A stretch of DNA of 64,000 bases, taken from Anaerolineae bacterium. Lineage in GTDB: Bacteria > Chloroflexota > Anaerolineae > Aggregatilineales > UBA2796. Position numbers and translations under genes: made by a program. The stretch covers positions 1-64,000 of the forward strand of contig JAHBVK010000006.1 in the NCBI GenBank assembly GCA_019637555.1. Reading direction: 5' to 3'. Of the stretch, positions 9,944 through 18,337 are shown in pieces; within the stretch, counting starts at the first letter, position 1; each line of letters begins with the position of its first letter. The notes under the pieces were generated by a model that was not told the DNA's origin, ran no database searches, and saw only the letters and a list, made by a program, of their open reading frames with translations.

Positions 9944-10678
9944 CTACGCGGCGGAAACTGCCACGAAGCGTTTGAACAAGTTGAGCATGGTCGGATCGGT
10001 ATCCACGAGGCTTTCGGGATGCCACTGTACCGCCACTGCGAATTGTGCGCCGTTGTACTCGATAGCTTCAATGACGCCATCGGGTGCGTAAGCGGAAACG
10101 ACGAATCCGGGCGCGACTTGATCCACCGCTTGATGGTGGAAGCTGTTGACGCGACCCGCACTACCTAAGACGTCGGCAAGCTGCGTGCCCGTTACCGTCT
10201 TGATGTCGTGCGCCACGTAATTGCGCGGCTTGTCGGGATAATACTGATGGCGAATGGCGTTAGGTACGTACTCGGTTACATCCTGAATCAGGGTGCCGCC
10301 TGCCGCCACATTCAGAGTCTGCGATCCGCGACAGACACCGAGGATCGGCTTGCCATCCTCCAACGCCCAGCGCAGCAGAGTCAGTTCGGTTTCGTCGCGC
10401 AGATGATCAATTCCGGCGGTGTGCTCATCTACCGGACGGTGATAGCAAGCGGGTGAGACATCGCCACCGCCAGCCATGAACAACCCGTCGAGGCGTTCGT
10501 AGAGCTGCCGCAAAATATCTGTACTTAACGCCAGCGGAAGAATCACTGGCAGCGCCTGCGCCTTGATCAGCGCGTCGATATAAGGACGGCTCATGCCGAA
10601 GCGTTCAGGCATCGATTCTGGTGAGGATTTGTCGTGGAAGCTAGGGATGCCGATTAACGGTAAGTTGCTGTTGCTGAT
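9944..10678 (-). CDS. Class-I glutamine amidotransferase-like (peptidase C26) hydrolase
   Basis: Gamma-glutamyl-gamma-aminobutyrate hydrolase-like protein, a cytoplasmic cysteine hydrolase. The nucleophile elbow GVCRGSQTLN and the C-terminal VQWHPES give the Cys-His-Glu triad, and LFMAGGGDVSPACY fits PuuD-type enzymes. The first canonical start is ATG at 10612. However, the frame stays open upstream and encodes the family's conserved first strand (NLPLIGIPSF). No ATG, GTG or TTG exists there: an ATC at 10678 sits exactly where a start should be, 6 nt after GGAGG (10685-10689). I therefore give the longer form. ATC initiation, or a sequence error changing ATG to ATC, are the options. Confidence 0.8.
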   Translation of the reverse strand: MSNSNLPLIGIPSFHDKSSPESMPERFGMSRPYIDALIKAQALPVILPLALSTDILRQLYERLDGLFMAGGGDVSPACYHRPVDEHTAGIDHLRDETELTLLRWALEDGKPILGVCRGSQTLNVAAGGTLIQDVTEYVPNAIRHQYYPDKPRNYVAHDIKTVTGTQLADVLGSAGRVNSFHHQAVDQVAPGFVVSAYAPDGVIEAIEYNGAQFAVAVQWHPESLVDTDPTMLNLFKRFVAVSAA

Positions 10679-10681
10679 GAT

Positions 10682-10992
10682 ACACCTCCGCCGATCAGGC
10701 GTGTGCTGATAGGACTATTATCGTCGCCATCCGCAGATAACAAATGAGCCAGTCGGACTAATTTGCGCGTCCTCCAACTGCCTCATCGCCATTCCCTGAT
10801 CGAAAGTGTTAAACGAGTCGAGATTCTATCAGGATAGTCGATCCACTGCTCAATGTCAACGTGTGGAGACTCACAAATGCATTGCACTACGCGCTGTGAA
10901 TGCTATGAAATTTAGCACAATCTTAATGAAGCGTTACTACTGTCCTGCTTTACTTCAGGTTTTGGAGTACCTCCCAAGTTAGGTGATCATCC
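10682..10992. other. Intergenic region upstream of the monophosphatase
   Basis: About 310 bp between divergent genes. Apart from the ribosome-binding site of the minus-strand hydrolase gene at 10685-10689, I saw no hairpin terminator, riboswitch or small gene. It presumably carries promoters for both directions. Confidence 0.4.
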
Positions 10993-11808
10993 ATGAACCA
11001 GAGTCTCGACTTTATCCCGCTGATCGCGCTGCCTGTGGCAGAGGGTGCAGCACGCGCAGCGGGTGCCTTAGTGCGCCGTAATTTCGCCCGTCCGCGTCCG
11101 GTGCTGGAGCGCAAGGCACATCGCTACATCACCGAAACCGACCACGTCAGCGAGCGTGTGATCGCCACTAACCTGCGCGCCGCTTATCCACGCTGCAAGA
11201 TCATCAGTCAGGAGGGGATCAAGCTGCCGCAGACCGACGAGCAAGACAACATTACGTGGTGGGTCGATCCGCTGGATGGCACGGTCAACTTCGTGCATGG
11301 CGTGCCGCACTTTTGCATCAGCATCGGCTGCACCGACGAAACGGGCGAAGTATTGGTGGGCGTGGTCTACGATCCGATCATGGATGAGTTATTCGCGGCG
11401 GTGAAGGGGCATGGCGCGACCATGAACGGCGAACCAATTCAAGTCTCCCGCGTGGAAAAACTGCGCGATTCACTGATCGCCAGCACGTATATCGATCCAC
11501 AGGCGGCGGCTCCCGGCTGGACGGCACTGGCTGGACGCGCTCAGGCTGCCGCCCGGATGGGCGCCGCGGCGCTCGATCTTTGTTATGTGGCAGCAGGACG
11601 CTTCGAGGGTTTCTGGGATGTCGGCTTGGAAACATGGGACGTGGTGGCTGGGAGTCTGATCGTGGAAGAAGCGGGCGGGCGCGTCTCCGATTATGCGGGC
11701 AAGGCGTTCGACGCGGTCACAGGTAAGCGGATCGTCGCCACCAACCGCACGATCCATGCCGAAACGGTGGAGGCGTTAGCGGTGACACTGGTAGGCGATC
11801 AGCGTTAG
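10993..11808 (+). CDS. Inositol monophosphatase family protein
   Basis: A 271-residue member of the Mg-dependent, lithium-sensitive phosphatase superfamily (SuhB/CysQ type) that hydrolyses inositol-1-phosphate or a related sugar phosphate. Motif A WVDPLDGTVNFVHG holds the metal-binding Asp residues, and motif B WDVVAGSLIVEEAGG holds the second metal-site Asp. The acidic residue of SQEGIK is the usual first Glu. Length and order are standard. The gene stands alone, followed by tRNA-Pro. The exact substrate cannot be told; SuhB-like proteins can also act in ribosome assembly. Confidence 0.93.
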   Translation: MNQSLDFIPLIALPVAEGAARAAGALVRRNFARPRPVLERKAHRYITETDHVSERVIATNLRAAYPRCKIISQEGIKLPQTDEQDNITWWVDPLDGTVNFVHGVPHFCISIGCTDETGEVLVGVVYDPIMDELFAAVKGHGATMNGEPIQVSRVEKLRDSLIASTYIDPQAAAPGWTALAGRAQAAARMGAAALDLCYVAAGRFEGFWDVGLETWDVVAGSLIVEEAGGRVSDYAGKAFDAVTGKRIVATNRTIHAETVEALAVTLVGDQR

Positions 11809-11890
11809 AACAGTCACGGCATCGAACGGGAAACTTCGCCATTGCCATGCGTTGGAACGTCAGGTATGATTTAGCGCACTTGGCAACTAA

Positions 11891-11964
11891 CGGGGTATAG
11901 CGCAGCCTGGTAGCGCGCACCGTTCGGGACGGTGAGGTCCCCGGTTCGAATCCGGGTACCCCGA
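11891..11964 (+). tRNA. tRNA-Pro (anticodon CGG)
   Basis: A complete 74-nt cloverleaf. The acceptor CGGGGTA pairs with TACCCCG plus discriminator A. The D-arm is GCGC/GCGC, the anticodon stem CACCG/CGGTG encloses TTCGGGA (anticodon CGG), and the T-arm is CCCGG/CCGGG with loop TTCGAAT. The start CGG and the D-loop AGCCTGGTA are typical of bacterial tRNA-Pro. CCA is not encoded. A terminator follows at 11976. Confidence 0.96.
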
Positions 11965-11975
11965 CAGATGGATGA

Positions 11976-12006
11976 AGCGTAGATGTGTACACGTCTGCGC
12001 TTTTTT
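11976..12006 (+). terminator. Rho-independent terminator after tRNA-Pro
   Basis: Stem AGCGTAGATGTG pairs with CACGTCTGCGCT (two G-U pairs), with a short loop, followed directly by TTTTTT at 12001-12006. It lies 12 bp after the tRNA. Confidence 0.85.
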
Positions 12007-12138
12007 GTTGCGTGATTTCGCAGCGGGTGGGTTACAAACCCACCCCTATATTGTTGATCATTCAAAAAGATCACGTCGTGTAGGAGCAGGTTTCTAACCC
12101 ATCGGCATTAAGTTAAGGCATTAGGCGACGGAACGAAC

Positions 12139-12542
12139 ACCGGAGGCTTTAAGGCTTGTCCGGAGTTTTTTAAGTGCTGACGTGAGTAGACCGGAGGTTG
12201 AAACCTCCGGCTACAAGACTTGGTAAACCCACTGAAGTGGGTTAAGAGCAGAACATGACCTTTGGAGAACCCTCATCAGAGGGTTTCTAGAGTGTTGTAA
12301 CATGGGGTTCAAAACCCCATGCGTCCTGCGGCAAGCAGATAAATAAACTCCGGACAAGCCTTAAAGCACTCCGGCTACAAGGCAATACCCCTAAACCCGA
12401 CTGAAGTCGGCTTGCGCTAACTGACGTGGGTTTGTTACCGCTGCCAATGCCGACGGATGAAAGTTATCCTCACCACAGGCGGCTTTAGCCGTCTTTGAGC
12501 CGTATTGCAGTGTAGCCGGGTTGCTTTAGCTCCCGCCGCGGA
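12139..12542. repeat. Multi-hairpin dispersed repeat, copy 3 (long form)
   Basis: Same order of hairpins and spacer words as copy 2, including AAGCAGATAAATAAACTCCGG-like and GTAGCCGGGTTGCTTTAGCTC-like words (each shorter than 21 nt in the shared core). It occupies most of the 870 bp gap 11965-12834. Loop and stem changes are often compensated, which suggests that structure matters. The gap also has a GGGTGGGTT/AACCCACCC hairpin at 12024-12050. Confidence 0.85.
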
Positions 12543-12629
12543 CTGCACTCATCCTTAGCTTAATGCCTATGGGTTTCTAACCCGCGCGATGTGATCATTC
12601 CCTGCCTAATTCACCTCAACAATCCGCGA

Positions 12630-12651
12630 AATTCCCAAAAAATTGGGAATT
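12630..12651. repeat. Perfect short hairpin AATTCCCAA/TTGGGAATT
   Basis: A 9-bp perfect inverted repeat around an A-rich loop, followed at 12695-12702 and 12738-12745 by another pair, GGCGGATC/GATCCGCC. Both lie 90-200 bp upstream of the small gene at 12835 and could be operator or RNA structure; a TTGACA at 12768-12773 is a possible -35. Confidence 0.4.
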
Positions 12652-12834
12652 GGCGAACTTTGTAAATTCCCGTGCTTCAATAGCGCATGTCAACGGCGGA
12701 TCAAGCGAATAACAACGAACACAATGGTAATCGCCGCGATCCGCCGGACAGCCCAAACGCCAATTTGTTGACAGCACCTGATTGGCGCGGTGGGAACTAG
12801 CAGCAGTAGGTGTGTCGCGTCAAAGAGTTGAGAG

Positions 12835-13293
12835 ATGTCTGTTCAAATCGAAACCAACCTGACTTCGTACACTGGCAGCCTTGATGCTTATACCTTCGAG
12901 GCAAGCACGCCCGGACCGCAGTATGCGCCCACCAACACCATCCGCACCGACCAGAATTGGGGTGTGACGGTGAAGTGGAAGATGTCCGGTGCGCTGACCG
13001 CGTGGTTGAACGCCAACTTCCAGATCCGCGTGTTTCTGGAGCGCATGGGTCCGGGTGCGGACATCGCCCTGCCCGCGCTGTCTGTGAATACGCTATCCGA
13101 GCCGCTGCAAAACTTCCCCGCCGCGCCGTACCGTGAGTACGCGCAGAACGTGGATGTGGCAGCAGGCGCGATTGGCGAAGGCGTCTACCGCGTGATCGTA
13201 GTGCTGCACCTGTTCGATAACGGACTGGGCAACCCCACGCCTGTTGCTGGCTTCGTGGACTGCGGCTTGATCTACATCTTCCGCCCCGCCTAG
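12835..13293 (+). CDS. Small protein of unknown function next to the TIR gene
   Basis: A 152-residue protein with no signal peptide, membrane segment or family I recognise. Its composition and alternating hydrophobic pattern (SVQIETNLTSYTGSLDAYTF, NWGVTVKWKMSGAL, QIRVFLERMG, GVYRVIVVLHLFDN, VAGFVDCGLIYIF) suggest an all-beta sandwich fold. The start is ATG at 12835 after GAGTTGAGAG, a moderate ribosome-binding site. The TIR gene starts 133 bp downstream on the same strand but has its own consensus -10, and a strong hairpin separates them. A functional link with the TIR/SUMF1 pair is therefore suggested by position only. Confidence 0.7.
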   Translation: MSVQIETNLTSYTGSLDAYTFEASTPGPQYAPTNTIRTDQNWGVTVKWKMSGALTAWLNANFQIRVFLERMGPGADIALPALSVNTLSEPLQNFPAAPYREYAQNVDVAAGAIGEGVYRVIVVLHLFDNGLGNPTPVAGFVDCGLIYIFRPA

Positions 13294-13320
13294 TCAGTGA
13301 TCCCGACAACTGCATACAAC

Positions 13321-13355
13321 CACGCTGCGGGGGAGTGAATGATCGCTCCCCCGTG
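13321..13355 (+). terminator. GC-rich hairpin after the small gene
   Basis: CACG and CGGGGGAG pair with CTCCCCCG and CGTG around a short loop. There is no clear T-run afterwards, so it may weaken rather than fully stop transcription into the TIR gene. Confidence 0.5.
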
Positions 13356-13389
13356 CTCGTTTCATTCACAGGTTTCTGAAGCGGCTGCG

Positions 13390-13417
13390 TTGCGTCGAAT
13401 CTAAACGCTCCTATAAT
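13390..13417 (+). promoter_or_regulatory. Promoter of the TIR gene, probably leaderless
   Basis: Perfect -10 TATAAT at 13412-13417 with a weak -35 TTGCGT at 13390-13395 and a 16-bp spacer. The ATG at 13427 lies only 9 bases after the -10, so the transcript would start at or just before the start codon. Confidence 0.6.
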
Positions 13418-13426
13418 GTATCCATC

Positions 13427-15652
13427 ATGAATACACCAACTTCAAAAGCGAACACGGGCAAGAGCGCGAATGCCAGCGCCCCCTTATTCGTCAGCTACAG
13501 CCGCAGTGATCGCATTGCGGTGGACAAACTGTATGCTGACTTGCAGCGTCGCGGCTACGTGCTGTGGATGGATGTGGATGAGCACGGCATCACCGCTGGC
13601 GAGGACTGGCGGCGCGATCTGGTCGAGTCGATGTCCAAAGCTCAGGCAGTGATCGCCTGCGTGTCGCCGGATTTCTTGAAATCGCCCAACTGCCGCGCCG
13701 AGATCGAACAGGCGCAGCGCGAGGGCAAGCCGATCTTCCCCGTGATCGTGCGGCGGCTTGATCCGGAAGCTACCCTCGCTGATTTCAAGCTGGATAGCCT
13801 CCAGTACATCGATCTGACGCAGAATTATGACGAGGGGTTGCGCAGGCTGTTGGTCGCGCTGCCCCCACCACAACAACCCTTGCGTTCGGCACTCCGCATC
13901 GCCTCAGTAATCGCGGCGGCGGCGGTGACACTGATCTTGTTGTTCCTCGGCGCACGGTTTGCCGCTCAGCAGGGCATCGAAAGTGCCGTACCTACGATCA
14001 CGGCGATACCGCCGACAGCGACGCTTGATCTCAAAACCTACGACATCGGCGTGCTGCTCAGTTACTTCGTGATCGATCCTGCGAATCCGATCCCTGCTGA
14101 TCAGGCGGATGCCACTATCGAGCGTCTGGGCAAGGCGCTGGATCAGCAGTTGACGGCGGAACTGGGACGCAGTGGTTTGAATCTGACTTACAAGCTGGAT
14201 GGTCCCGTCGGCGTGCGACGCATCGTCGGCGCTGATCCTCAGCAGCGCAAGGAAGATGCCACGCGTTTGCTGGCAGAGCGCGGCGCGAAGGTGGTGATCT
14301 ACGGCGAGATCGGCTACGACGCGACGCTGCAGCAGCCGCAGCTCACACCGGAGTTTTACATCGCCAGCGGACAGTATTTCAACGATGCCTACGACTTGAC
14401 GGGCAGCTATGCCTTCGGGCAGAAAGTCCCCGGCGATTCGCTGGATGAGCGCACCAAACTCGGCGCACGGGTGACGGCGCTGTCTTATGTGATGACAGGC
14501 GTGTTCCAGCAGATGACGCAAAAGTACAGCACGGCGCTGGTCAATTATCAGGCGGCACTGAACACACCGGAATGGACGGAAGAGGACGGCAAGGAAGTAA
14601 TCTACGCGCTGATCGGTGGCGCACAGATGAAGCTGGCAGAGACGGCGGCGCGGCGCTGTGACCGCGCGACGGTACTGGATCGCACCAACGACGCGGAGAC
14701 AGCATTCCGGCAAAGCCAACAGATCGCGGACGTCGTGCGCCCCAACTTCTCGCGGGCGTACGCGGGCTTGGCGAATACCTACGCCGTGCGTGCGTTATGG
14801 TTGGCGGAGCAAAACGACAAGTGCGCTAGAAGTCTGCTAACTGTGAGCGCGTTAGATCAGGCGGTGACGTATATCGATCAGTTCCGCGAGAAGTTCAATC
14901 TGGCGACGGAAGATCCCAGTGTTGCTAGTAAGCTACTGCTGACCGAAGTGCAGGTGCGCTTCTTGCAATGGGCGGCACGTTTCGCTTCCCGCGATGCCAA
15001 CGCCGACGATTACTATCAGGCGTTCTTCAAGGCAGCGTCACAAGTGATTGACGATTATTCGGGGCGCAGCGGCTTGTTTGACTCGCCCGTGATGGAAGCG
15101 CACATCTTTCGCGGTCAGTCGTACTATGCGCGGGGAGATAACCGCGCGGCACTGGCGGACTACGATCAGGCGATGGGCATCTACGACGCCAGCAAAGCGC
15201 GTAACCCCTATCCGCTGATCGCGCCGGATCGGGCGATGACGGTGTTCAGCTTGCGCGGGGATGCTTATGTGCGCTTGCGCGATTATACGACGGCGGCGGC
15301 GCAATACGGCGAGGCATTGAAGCTGGCACAGGCATTGAACAACACTACGGCAGCGGAACGCTACGCGGCGCGACAAAAGCAGGCGGACGCGTGGGCGATC
15401 AGCAGCCCGACGCCGACCTCACCGCCTGCCACCGCCACCGCATCAGCGACGGCAACCAGCGAAGCGAGTGCCACTGCTGTACCGACGGAGACAGCGACAA
15501 TAACGCCAAGTACAGCAGCCACGCGGACGCCAACTAAGATCGCCAGCAGCACAAGTACAAGCACAAGTACCGCCAGTCCCACCATCACAGCAACAACAAC
15601 GAAAACGGCAACGGCGACAACGACTGCATCTGCAACGTCGAAGTTTTTCTAG
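13427..15652 (+). CDS. Membrane TIR-domain protein with extracytoplasmic TPR region
   Basis: A 741-residue protein. Residues 18-145 are a TIR domain: PLFVSYSRSDR at the first strand, LWMDVDEHGITAGEDWRRDL, and SPNCRAEIEQA, whose C-x-x-E glutamate (E92) aligns with the catalytic Glu of NAD-cleaving TIRs. One transmembrane helix spans about 157-178. Residues 195-655 would lie outside and hold a globular part plus TPR-like helical repeats (MTQKYSTALVNYQAALNTPE, ARGDNRAALADYDQAMGIY, RLRDYTTAAAQYGEALKLA). The last 83 residues are almost only Thr, Ala, Ser and Pro, like a cell-wall-spanning tether. A receptor that couples outside sensing to cytoplasmic TIR activity is inference. A SUMF1 gene follows after 41 bp. 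Confidence 0.88.
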   Translation: MNTPTSKANTGKSANASAPLFVSYSRSDRIAVDKLYADLQRRGYVLWMDVDEHGITAGEDWRRDLVESMSKAQAVIACVSPDFLKSPNCRAEIEQAQREGKPIFPVIVRRLDPEATLADFKLDSLQYIDLTQNYDEGLRRLLVALPPPQQPLRSALRIASVIAAAAVTLILLFLGARFAAQQGIESAVPTITAIPPTATLDLKTYDIGVLLSYFVIDPANPIPADQADATIERLGKALDQQLTAELGRSGLNLTYKLDGPVGVRRIVGADPQQRKEDATRLLAERGAKVVIYGEIGYDATLQQPQLTPEFYIASGQYFNDAYDLTGSYAFGQKVPGDSLDERTKLGARVTALSYVMTGVFQQMTQKYSTALVNYQAALNTPEWTEEDGKEVIYALIGGAQMKLAETAARRCDRATVLDRTNDAETAFRQSQQIADVVRPNFSRAYAGLANTYAVRALWLAEQNDKCARSLLTVSALDQAVTYIDQFREKFNLATEDPSVASKLLLTEVQVRFLQWAARFASRDANADDYYQAFFKAASQVIDDYSGRSGLFDSPVMEAHIFRGQSYYARGDNRAALADYDQAMGIYDASKARNPYPLIAPDRAMTVFSLRGDAYVRLRDYTTAAAQYGEALKLAQALNNTTAAERYAARQKQADAWAISSPTPTSPPATATASATATSEASATAVPTETATITPSTAATRTPTKIASSTSTSTSTASPTITATTTKTATATTTASATSKFF

Positions 15653-15693
15653 GCGCAACTCATCGCCGCAGCACAGCGGAGGAGACGACACTG

Positions 15694-17343
15694 ATGAACA
15701 TTCGTACTCGTAGATCAAGGACGGTACGCTGGTGGCTGTTGACACTGGCGCTGCTGCTGATCATGACCGCGCTGATCGGTTCATCACTGCAACCAACGGC
15801 GGCGGCAACCGCGACCAGAACGAGGACGCGCACCGCACAGGCGACGCATACCAGCACACCGGATAACCTCGACCAAACGCTGGTGGTCGATCTCGGTGAT
15901 GACTTCTCGCCCGATCTGGTGGCGGATGTGTCGATTGGCACGATTGGCATTGAAGCGGTGGTCTACTGCGCGATCAATATCAGCAACGGCGTCGCTGATA
16001 TCCAGTTCAGCCAGCAGGATGTATTTGAAGTACCCGATTTCCGCGTCAATCTGCCCTCGATCTGTGCCGATGCGCCGATCAATGGCGCGGTGGCAATCGC
16101 CCCTAATGGTGGTCAGGTGAACGCGGCATTGTTCACGCAGAGCCGCTTCGATACGGGTGCGACGATCTATGTGGCAGCAGTGCCGTTGGGTGCATTCCTG
16201 ACACCGGGTGTGTGGACGATCAACATTCAGCAACCCACCACTGCCTCGTTGCAGATCACGCTGCCGGCACTCAACGCGCCGATCTTTGTGCGCGGAGCAG
16301 AGGAAACGGGCGTGCTCGCTGGCTTCAAGGCAAATGAACAGGTACGTGCCTTCGCCTTCACTGCTATCAACGGCGATTGGAGCAACCGACAGTTCGTCAA
16401 GAGTTTCCAATTTGCCGTCAATGATCGAGGATTCCGCGTGCTGCAACTGCCCGGATTCCGCGAATTGTCGATCTTGTTCGTGGGTCAGCAGGGCAGTGTG
16501 TACATCTCCAACGCCACCTATCAGGGCAATGGTGGCAATCCGCTGGATATCCCGCCGGATGTGGTGCAAAAAGTCTGGGCGGCACAGCCGGGCGGTGGTG
16601 GTAGTGGCGGCAATACGGGTGGCAGCGTGACCACAGGCGTCGAACGTACCGACGGACGCGGCGTGATTCAGGTATTCGTCAAGGCGGGCTGCTTCCCGAT
16701 GGGCAGTGACTCACTCCCCGATATCAACAATCAGATTCGCGGGCACAGCCTCCGCACTGTGTGTATCACCAGCGATTTCTGGATCGATAAGTTCGAGGTG
16801 ACCAACGCGCAGTGGGAGCAGTTCCGCATCAACAGTGGTTCCAGCTTCGCCAACGCAGTAGATTTCAACACTTCGACAGGCGCGGATACCCCTCGCGTGG
16901 GCATGACCCTAGCGCAGGCACAGGCATACGCGGCGTGGCGCGGTGGTTTGATCCCTACTGAGGCACAGTGGGAGTATGCAGCCCGCGGTCCCGGCGCACC
17001 GCTGTATCCGTGGGGCAACCGCTTCAACGGTGAGGCGAACATCGCTGGCATGTACGGCGGCACTATTACGGTAGGCAGCTTCCCGCAGGGCGCGAGTTGG
17101 GTCGGTGCGCAGGATATGGCGGGCAACGCGGGCGAGTGGATCTCTGATTGCTACAGTGCCGATTACGATGCTCTGTATATTCAGGACGATCCGGTTGGTC
17201 CTTGCAATGGTAGTAATGAGATGGTCAAGGGTAGTTCCTTCGCCTTCAACGCGATCCCCGCGCAGTCGGCGTATCGATTCGTCAATCCGGCGGGGCGTTT
17301 CTGGCTGGATGTTGGCTTGCGCGTGATCACGCCTGCGAATTGA
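15694..17343 (+). CDS. Membrane-anchored SUMF1/FGE-fold protein
   Basis: A 549-residue protein with one N-terminal membrane helix (about 12-29), a 280-residue unassigned extracytoplasmic region, a Gly-rich linker and a C-terminal formylglycine-generating-enzyme-like domain (about 316-549). FGE motifs present are GCFPMGSD, FWIDKFEVTNAQWEQF, LIPTEAQWEYAARG, YPWGN, DMAGNAGEWISD and a late arginine. The two-cysteine active site of true FGE near the C-terminus is not seen (VKGSSFAFNAIPAQSAYRF has no Cys), so sulfatase activation is unlikely. Such domains often act as ligand-binding modules. The start ATG follows GGAGGAG, and the short gap indicates an operon with the TIR gene. Confidence 0.88.
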   Translation: MNIRTRRSRTVRWWLLTLALLLIMTALIGSSLQPTAAATATRTRTRTAQATHTSTPDNLDQTLVVDLGDDFSPDLVADVSIGTIGIEAVVYCAINISNGVADIQFSQQDVFEVPDFRVNLPSICADAPINGAVAIAPNGGQVNAALFTQSRFDTGATIYVAAVPLGAFLTPGVWTINIQQPTTASLQITLPALNAPIFVRGAEETGVLAGFKANEQVRAFAFTAINGDWSNRQFVKSFQFAVNDRGFRVLQLPGFRELSILFVGQQGSVYISNATYQGNGGNPLDIPPDVVQKVWAAQPGGGGSGGNTGGSVTTGVERTDGRGVIQVFVKAGCFPMGSDSLPDINNQIRGHSLRTVCITSDFWIDKFEVTNAQWEQFRINSGSSFANAVDFNTSTGADTPRVGMTLAQAQAYAAWRGGLIPTEAQWEYAARGPGAPLYPWGNRFNGEANIAGMYGGTITVGSFPQGASWVGAQDMAGNAGEWISDCYSADYDALYIQDDPVGPCNGSNEMVKGSSFAFNAIPAQSAYRFVNPAGRFWLDVGLRVITPAN

Positions 17344-17418
17344 AACTGAGCGCAGCGGGTAGGGCGCTAAACTGATTCCGGCGCTAAAGGATTTGTGGGA
17401 GTATTGCAGGTGGTAAGC

Positions 17419-17500
17419 GTAGACCGGAGGTTGAAACCTCCGGCTACAACACCGGGTAAACCCACTGAAGTGGGTTAAGAGCAGAAGATGACCTGCGGAG
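17419..17500. repeat. Multi-hairpin dispersed repeat, copy 4 (truncated)
   Basis: Contains only the first two hairpins (CCGGAGG/CCTCCGG and ACCCACT/AGTGGGT) and the GAGCAGAAGATGACC spacer, then stops. It lies in the convergent gap between the SUMF1 and MOSC genes. Confidence 0.8.
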
Positions 17501-17528
17501 TGCGCTCTTAGAACTCATCTCAGCAACA

Positions 17529-18173
17529 TCAAGCGTCGGTCAACATCTGCTCATAGGCGGTGCGGGAGCGGATGTCGATGGGGGCAGCCAGTAACCGTCG
17601 CATCTGTTCGCCGCTGATCTCGCGCTGGTAGGCGATGCGGAAAAACTCCAGCACCGTGATGGTTTGCTGCGGGCGTGGATAGGGCTTCAATGTCACGCTG
17701 TCGCCTGCACTCACCTTGCCTTCGCTGATCACACGGCAGTACACGCCCGGACGTTCCGCCTCTTTGAAGCGCTTGACGAATTGGGGATCACCCATCCGCG
17801 CTGCCAACGTCGCACAAGGGATGCGCGGCGAGGTGACTTCGAGGATCACGTCGCTGCCTATGTGCAGCCGATCTCCGATCCGCATAGTCGCGCTTTCCAA
17901 ATCAGAGATGGTCAGATTTTCACCGAAGATTCCCGCCTCTAGCGCGACCCCCAACTGTGCTGACCACCACTCGTAATCTGGCTGACCGAACACGTATACC
18001 GCCTGATCGACACCGCCGTGATGTTTGGTATCAATGATCACGTCGTGCGCCAAACCGAGGCGGTTGATCTGCACCGGATCGCTGGTCGGAATCTTAAAAA
18101 TCCCCGATGTTTCCGTCTTCTTGCCGTTCTTGATCGTGCGTTCGACGCCAACGTTGACGCTCAGTAGCTGCAT
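17529..18173 (-). CDS. MOSC domain protein (YiiM-like)
   Basis: A 214-residue cytoplasmic protein with a MOSC (molybdenum cofactor sulfurase C-terminal) domain. It starts MQLLSVNVGVE, which is the usual YiiM N-terminus. HHGGVDQAVYVF, GIFGENLTISDL and the conserved Cys of SPRIPCATLAARMG are visible. YiiM-type proteins bind molybdenum cofactor and reduce N-hydroxylated compounds in E. coli. A longer reading frame exists to 18302, but the ATG at 18173 gives the family N-terminus. It is divergent from the MerR-type regulator, 164 bp apart, so shared regulation is possible. Confidence 0.88.
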   Translation of the reverse strand: MQLLSVNVGVERTIKNGKKTETSGIFKIPTSDPVQINRLGLAHDVIIDTKHHGGVDQAVYVFGQPDYEWWSAQLGVALEAGIFGENLTISDLESATMRIGDRLHIGSDVILEVTSPRIPCATLAARMGDPQFVKRFKEAERPGVYCRVISEGKVSAGDSVTLKPYPRPQQTITVLEFFRIAYQREISGEQMRRLLAAPIDIRSRTAYEQMLTDA

Positions 18174-18337
18174 GATGCAAGTCCTAATTTCTCTGTCATG
18201 GCGCGGTGTGTGATCAACCCTGACAGCGTGAACTTGCATTAGCTTACCCTCGCCCGGAGCAAAATAGCCTCTTGACTCTAACGCAACGTGATACCTTATC
18301 ATGGCTGGCGTAGTATTTGGAAAGGAGGCGTGCGCTC

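Noticed and set aside
9598..10161. A 187-codon minus-strand frame bridging the C26 and kinase genes
   Set aside because: It overlaps two well-supported genes in another frame, and the C26 frame is intact, so no frameshift is needed.
15694..17343. True formylglycine-generating enzyme
   Set aside because: The fold motifs are present, but the C-terminal cysteine pair needed for catalysis is not seen and no sulfatase gene is near.
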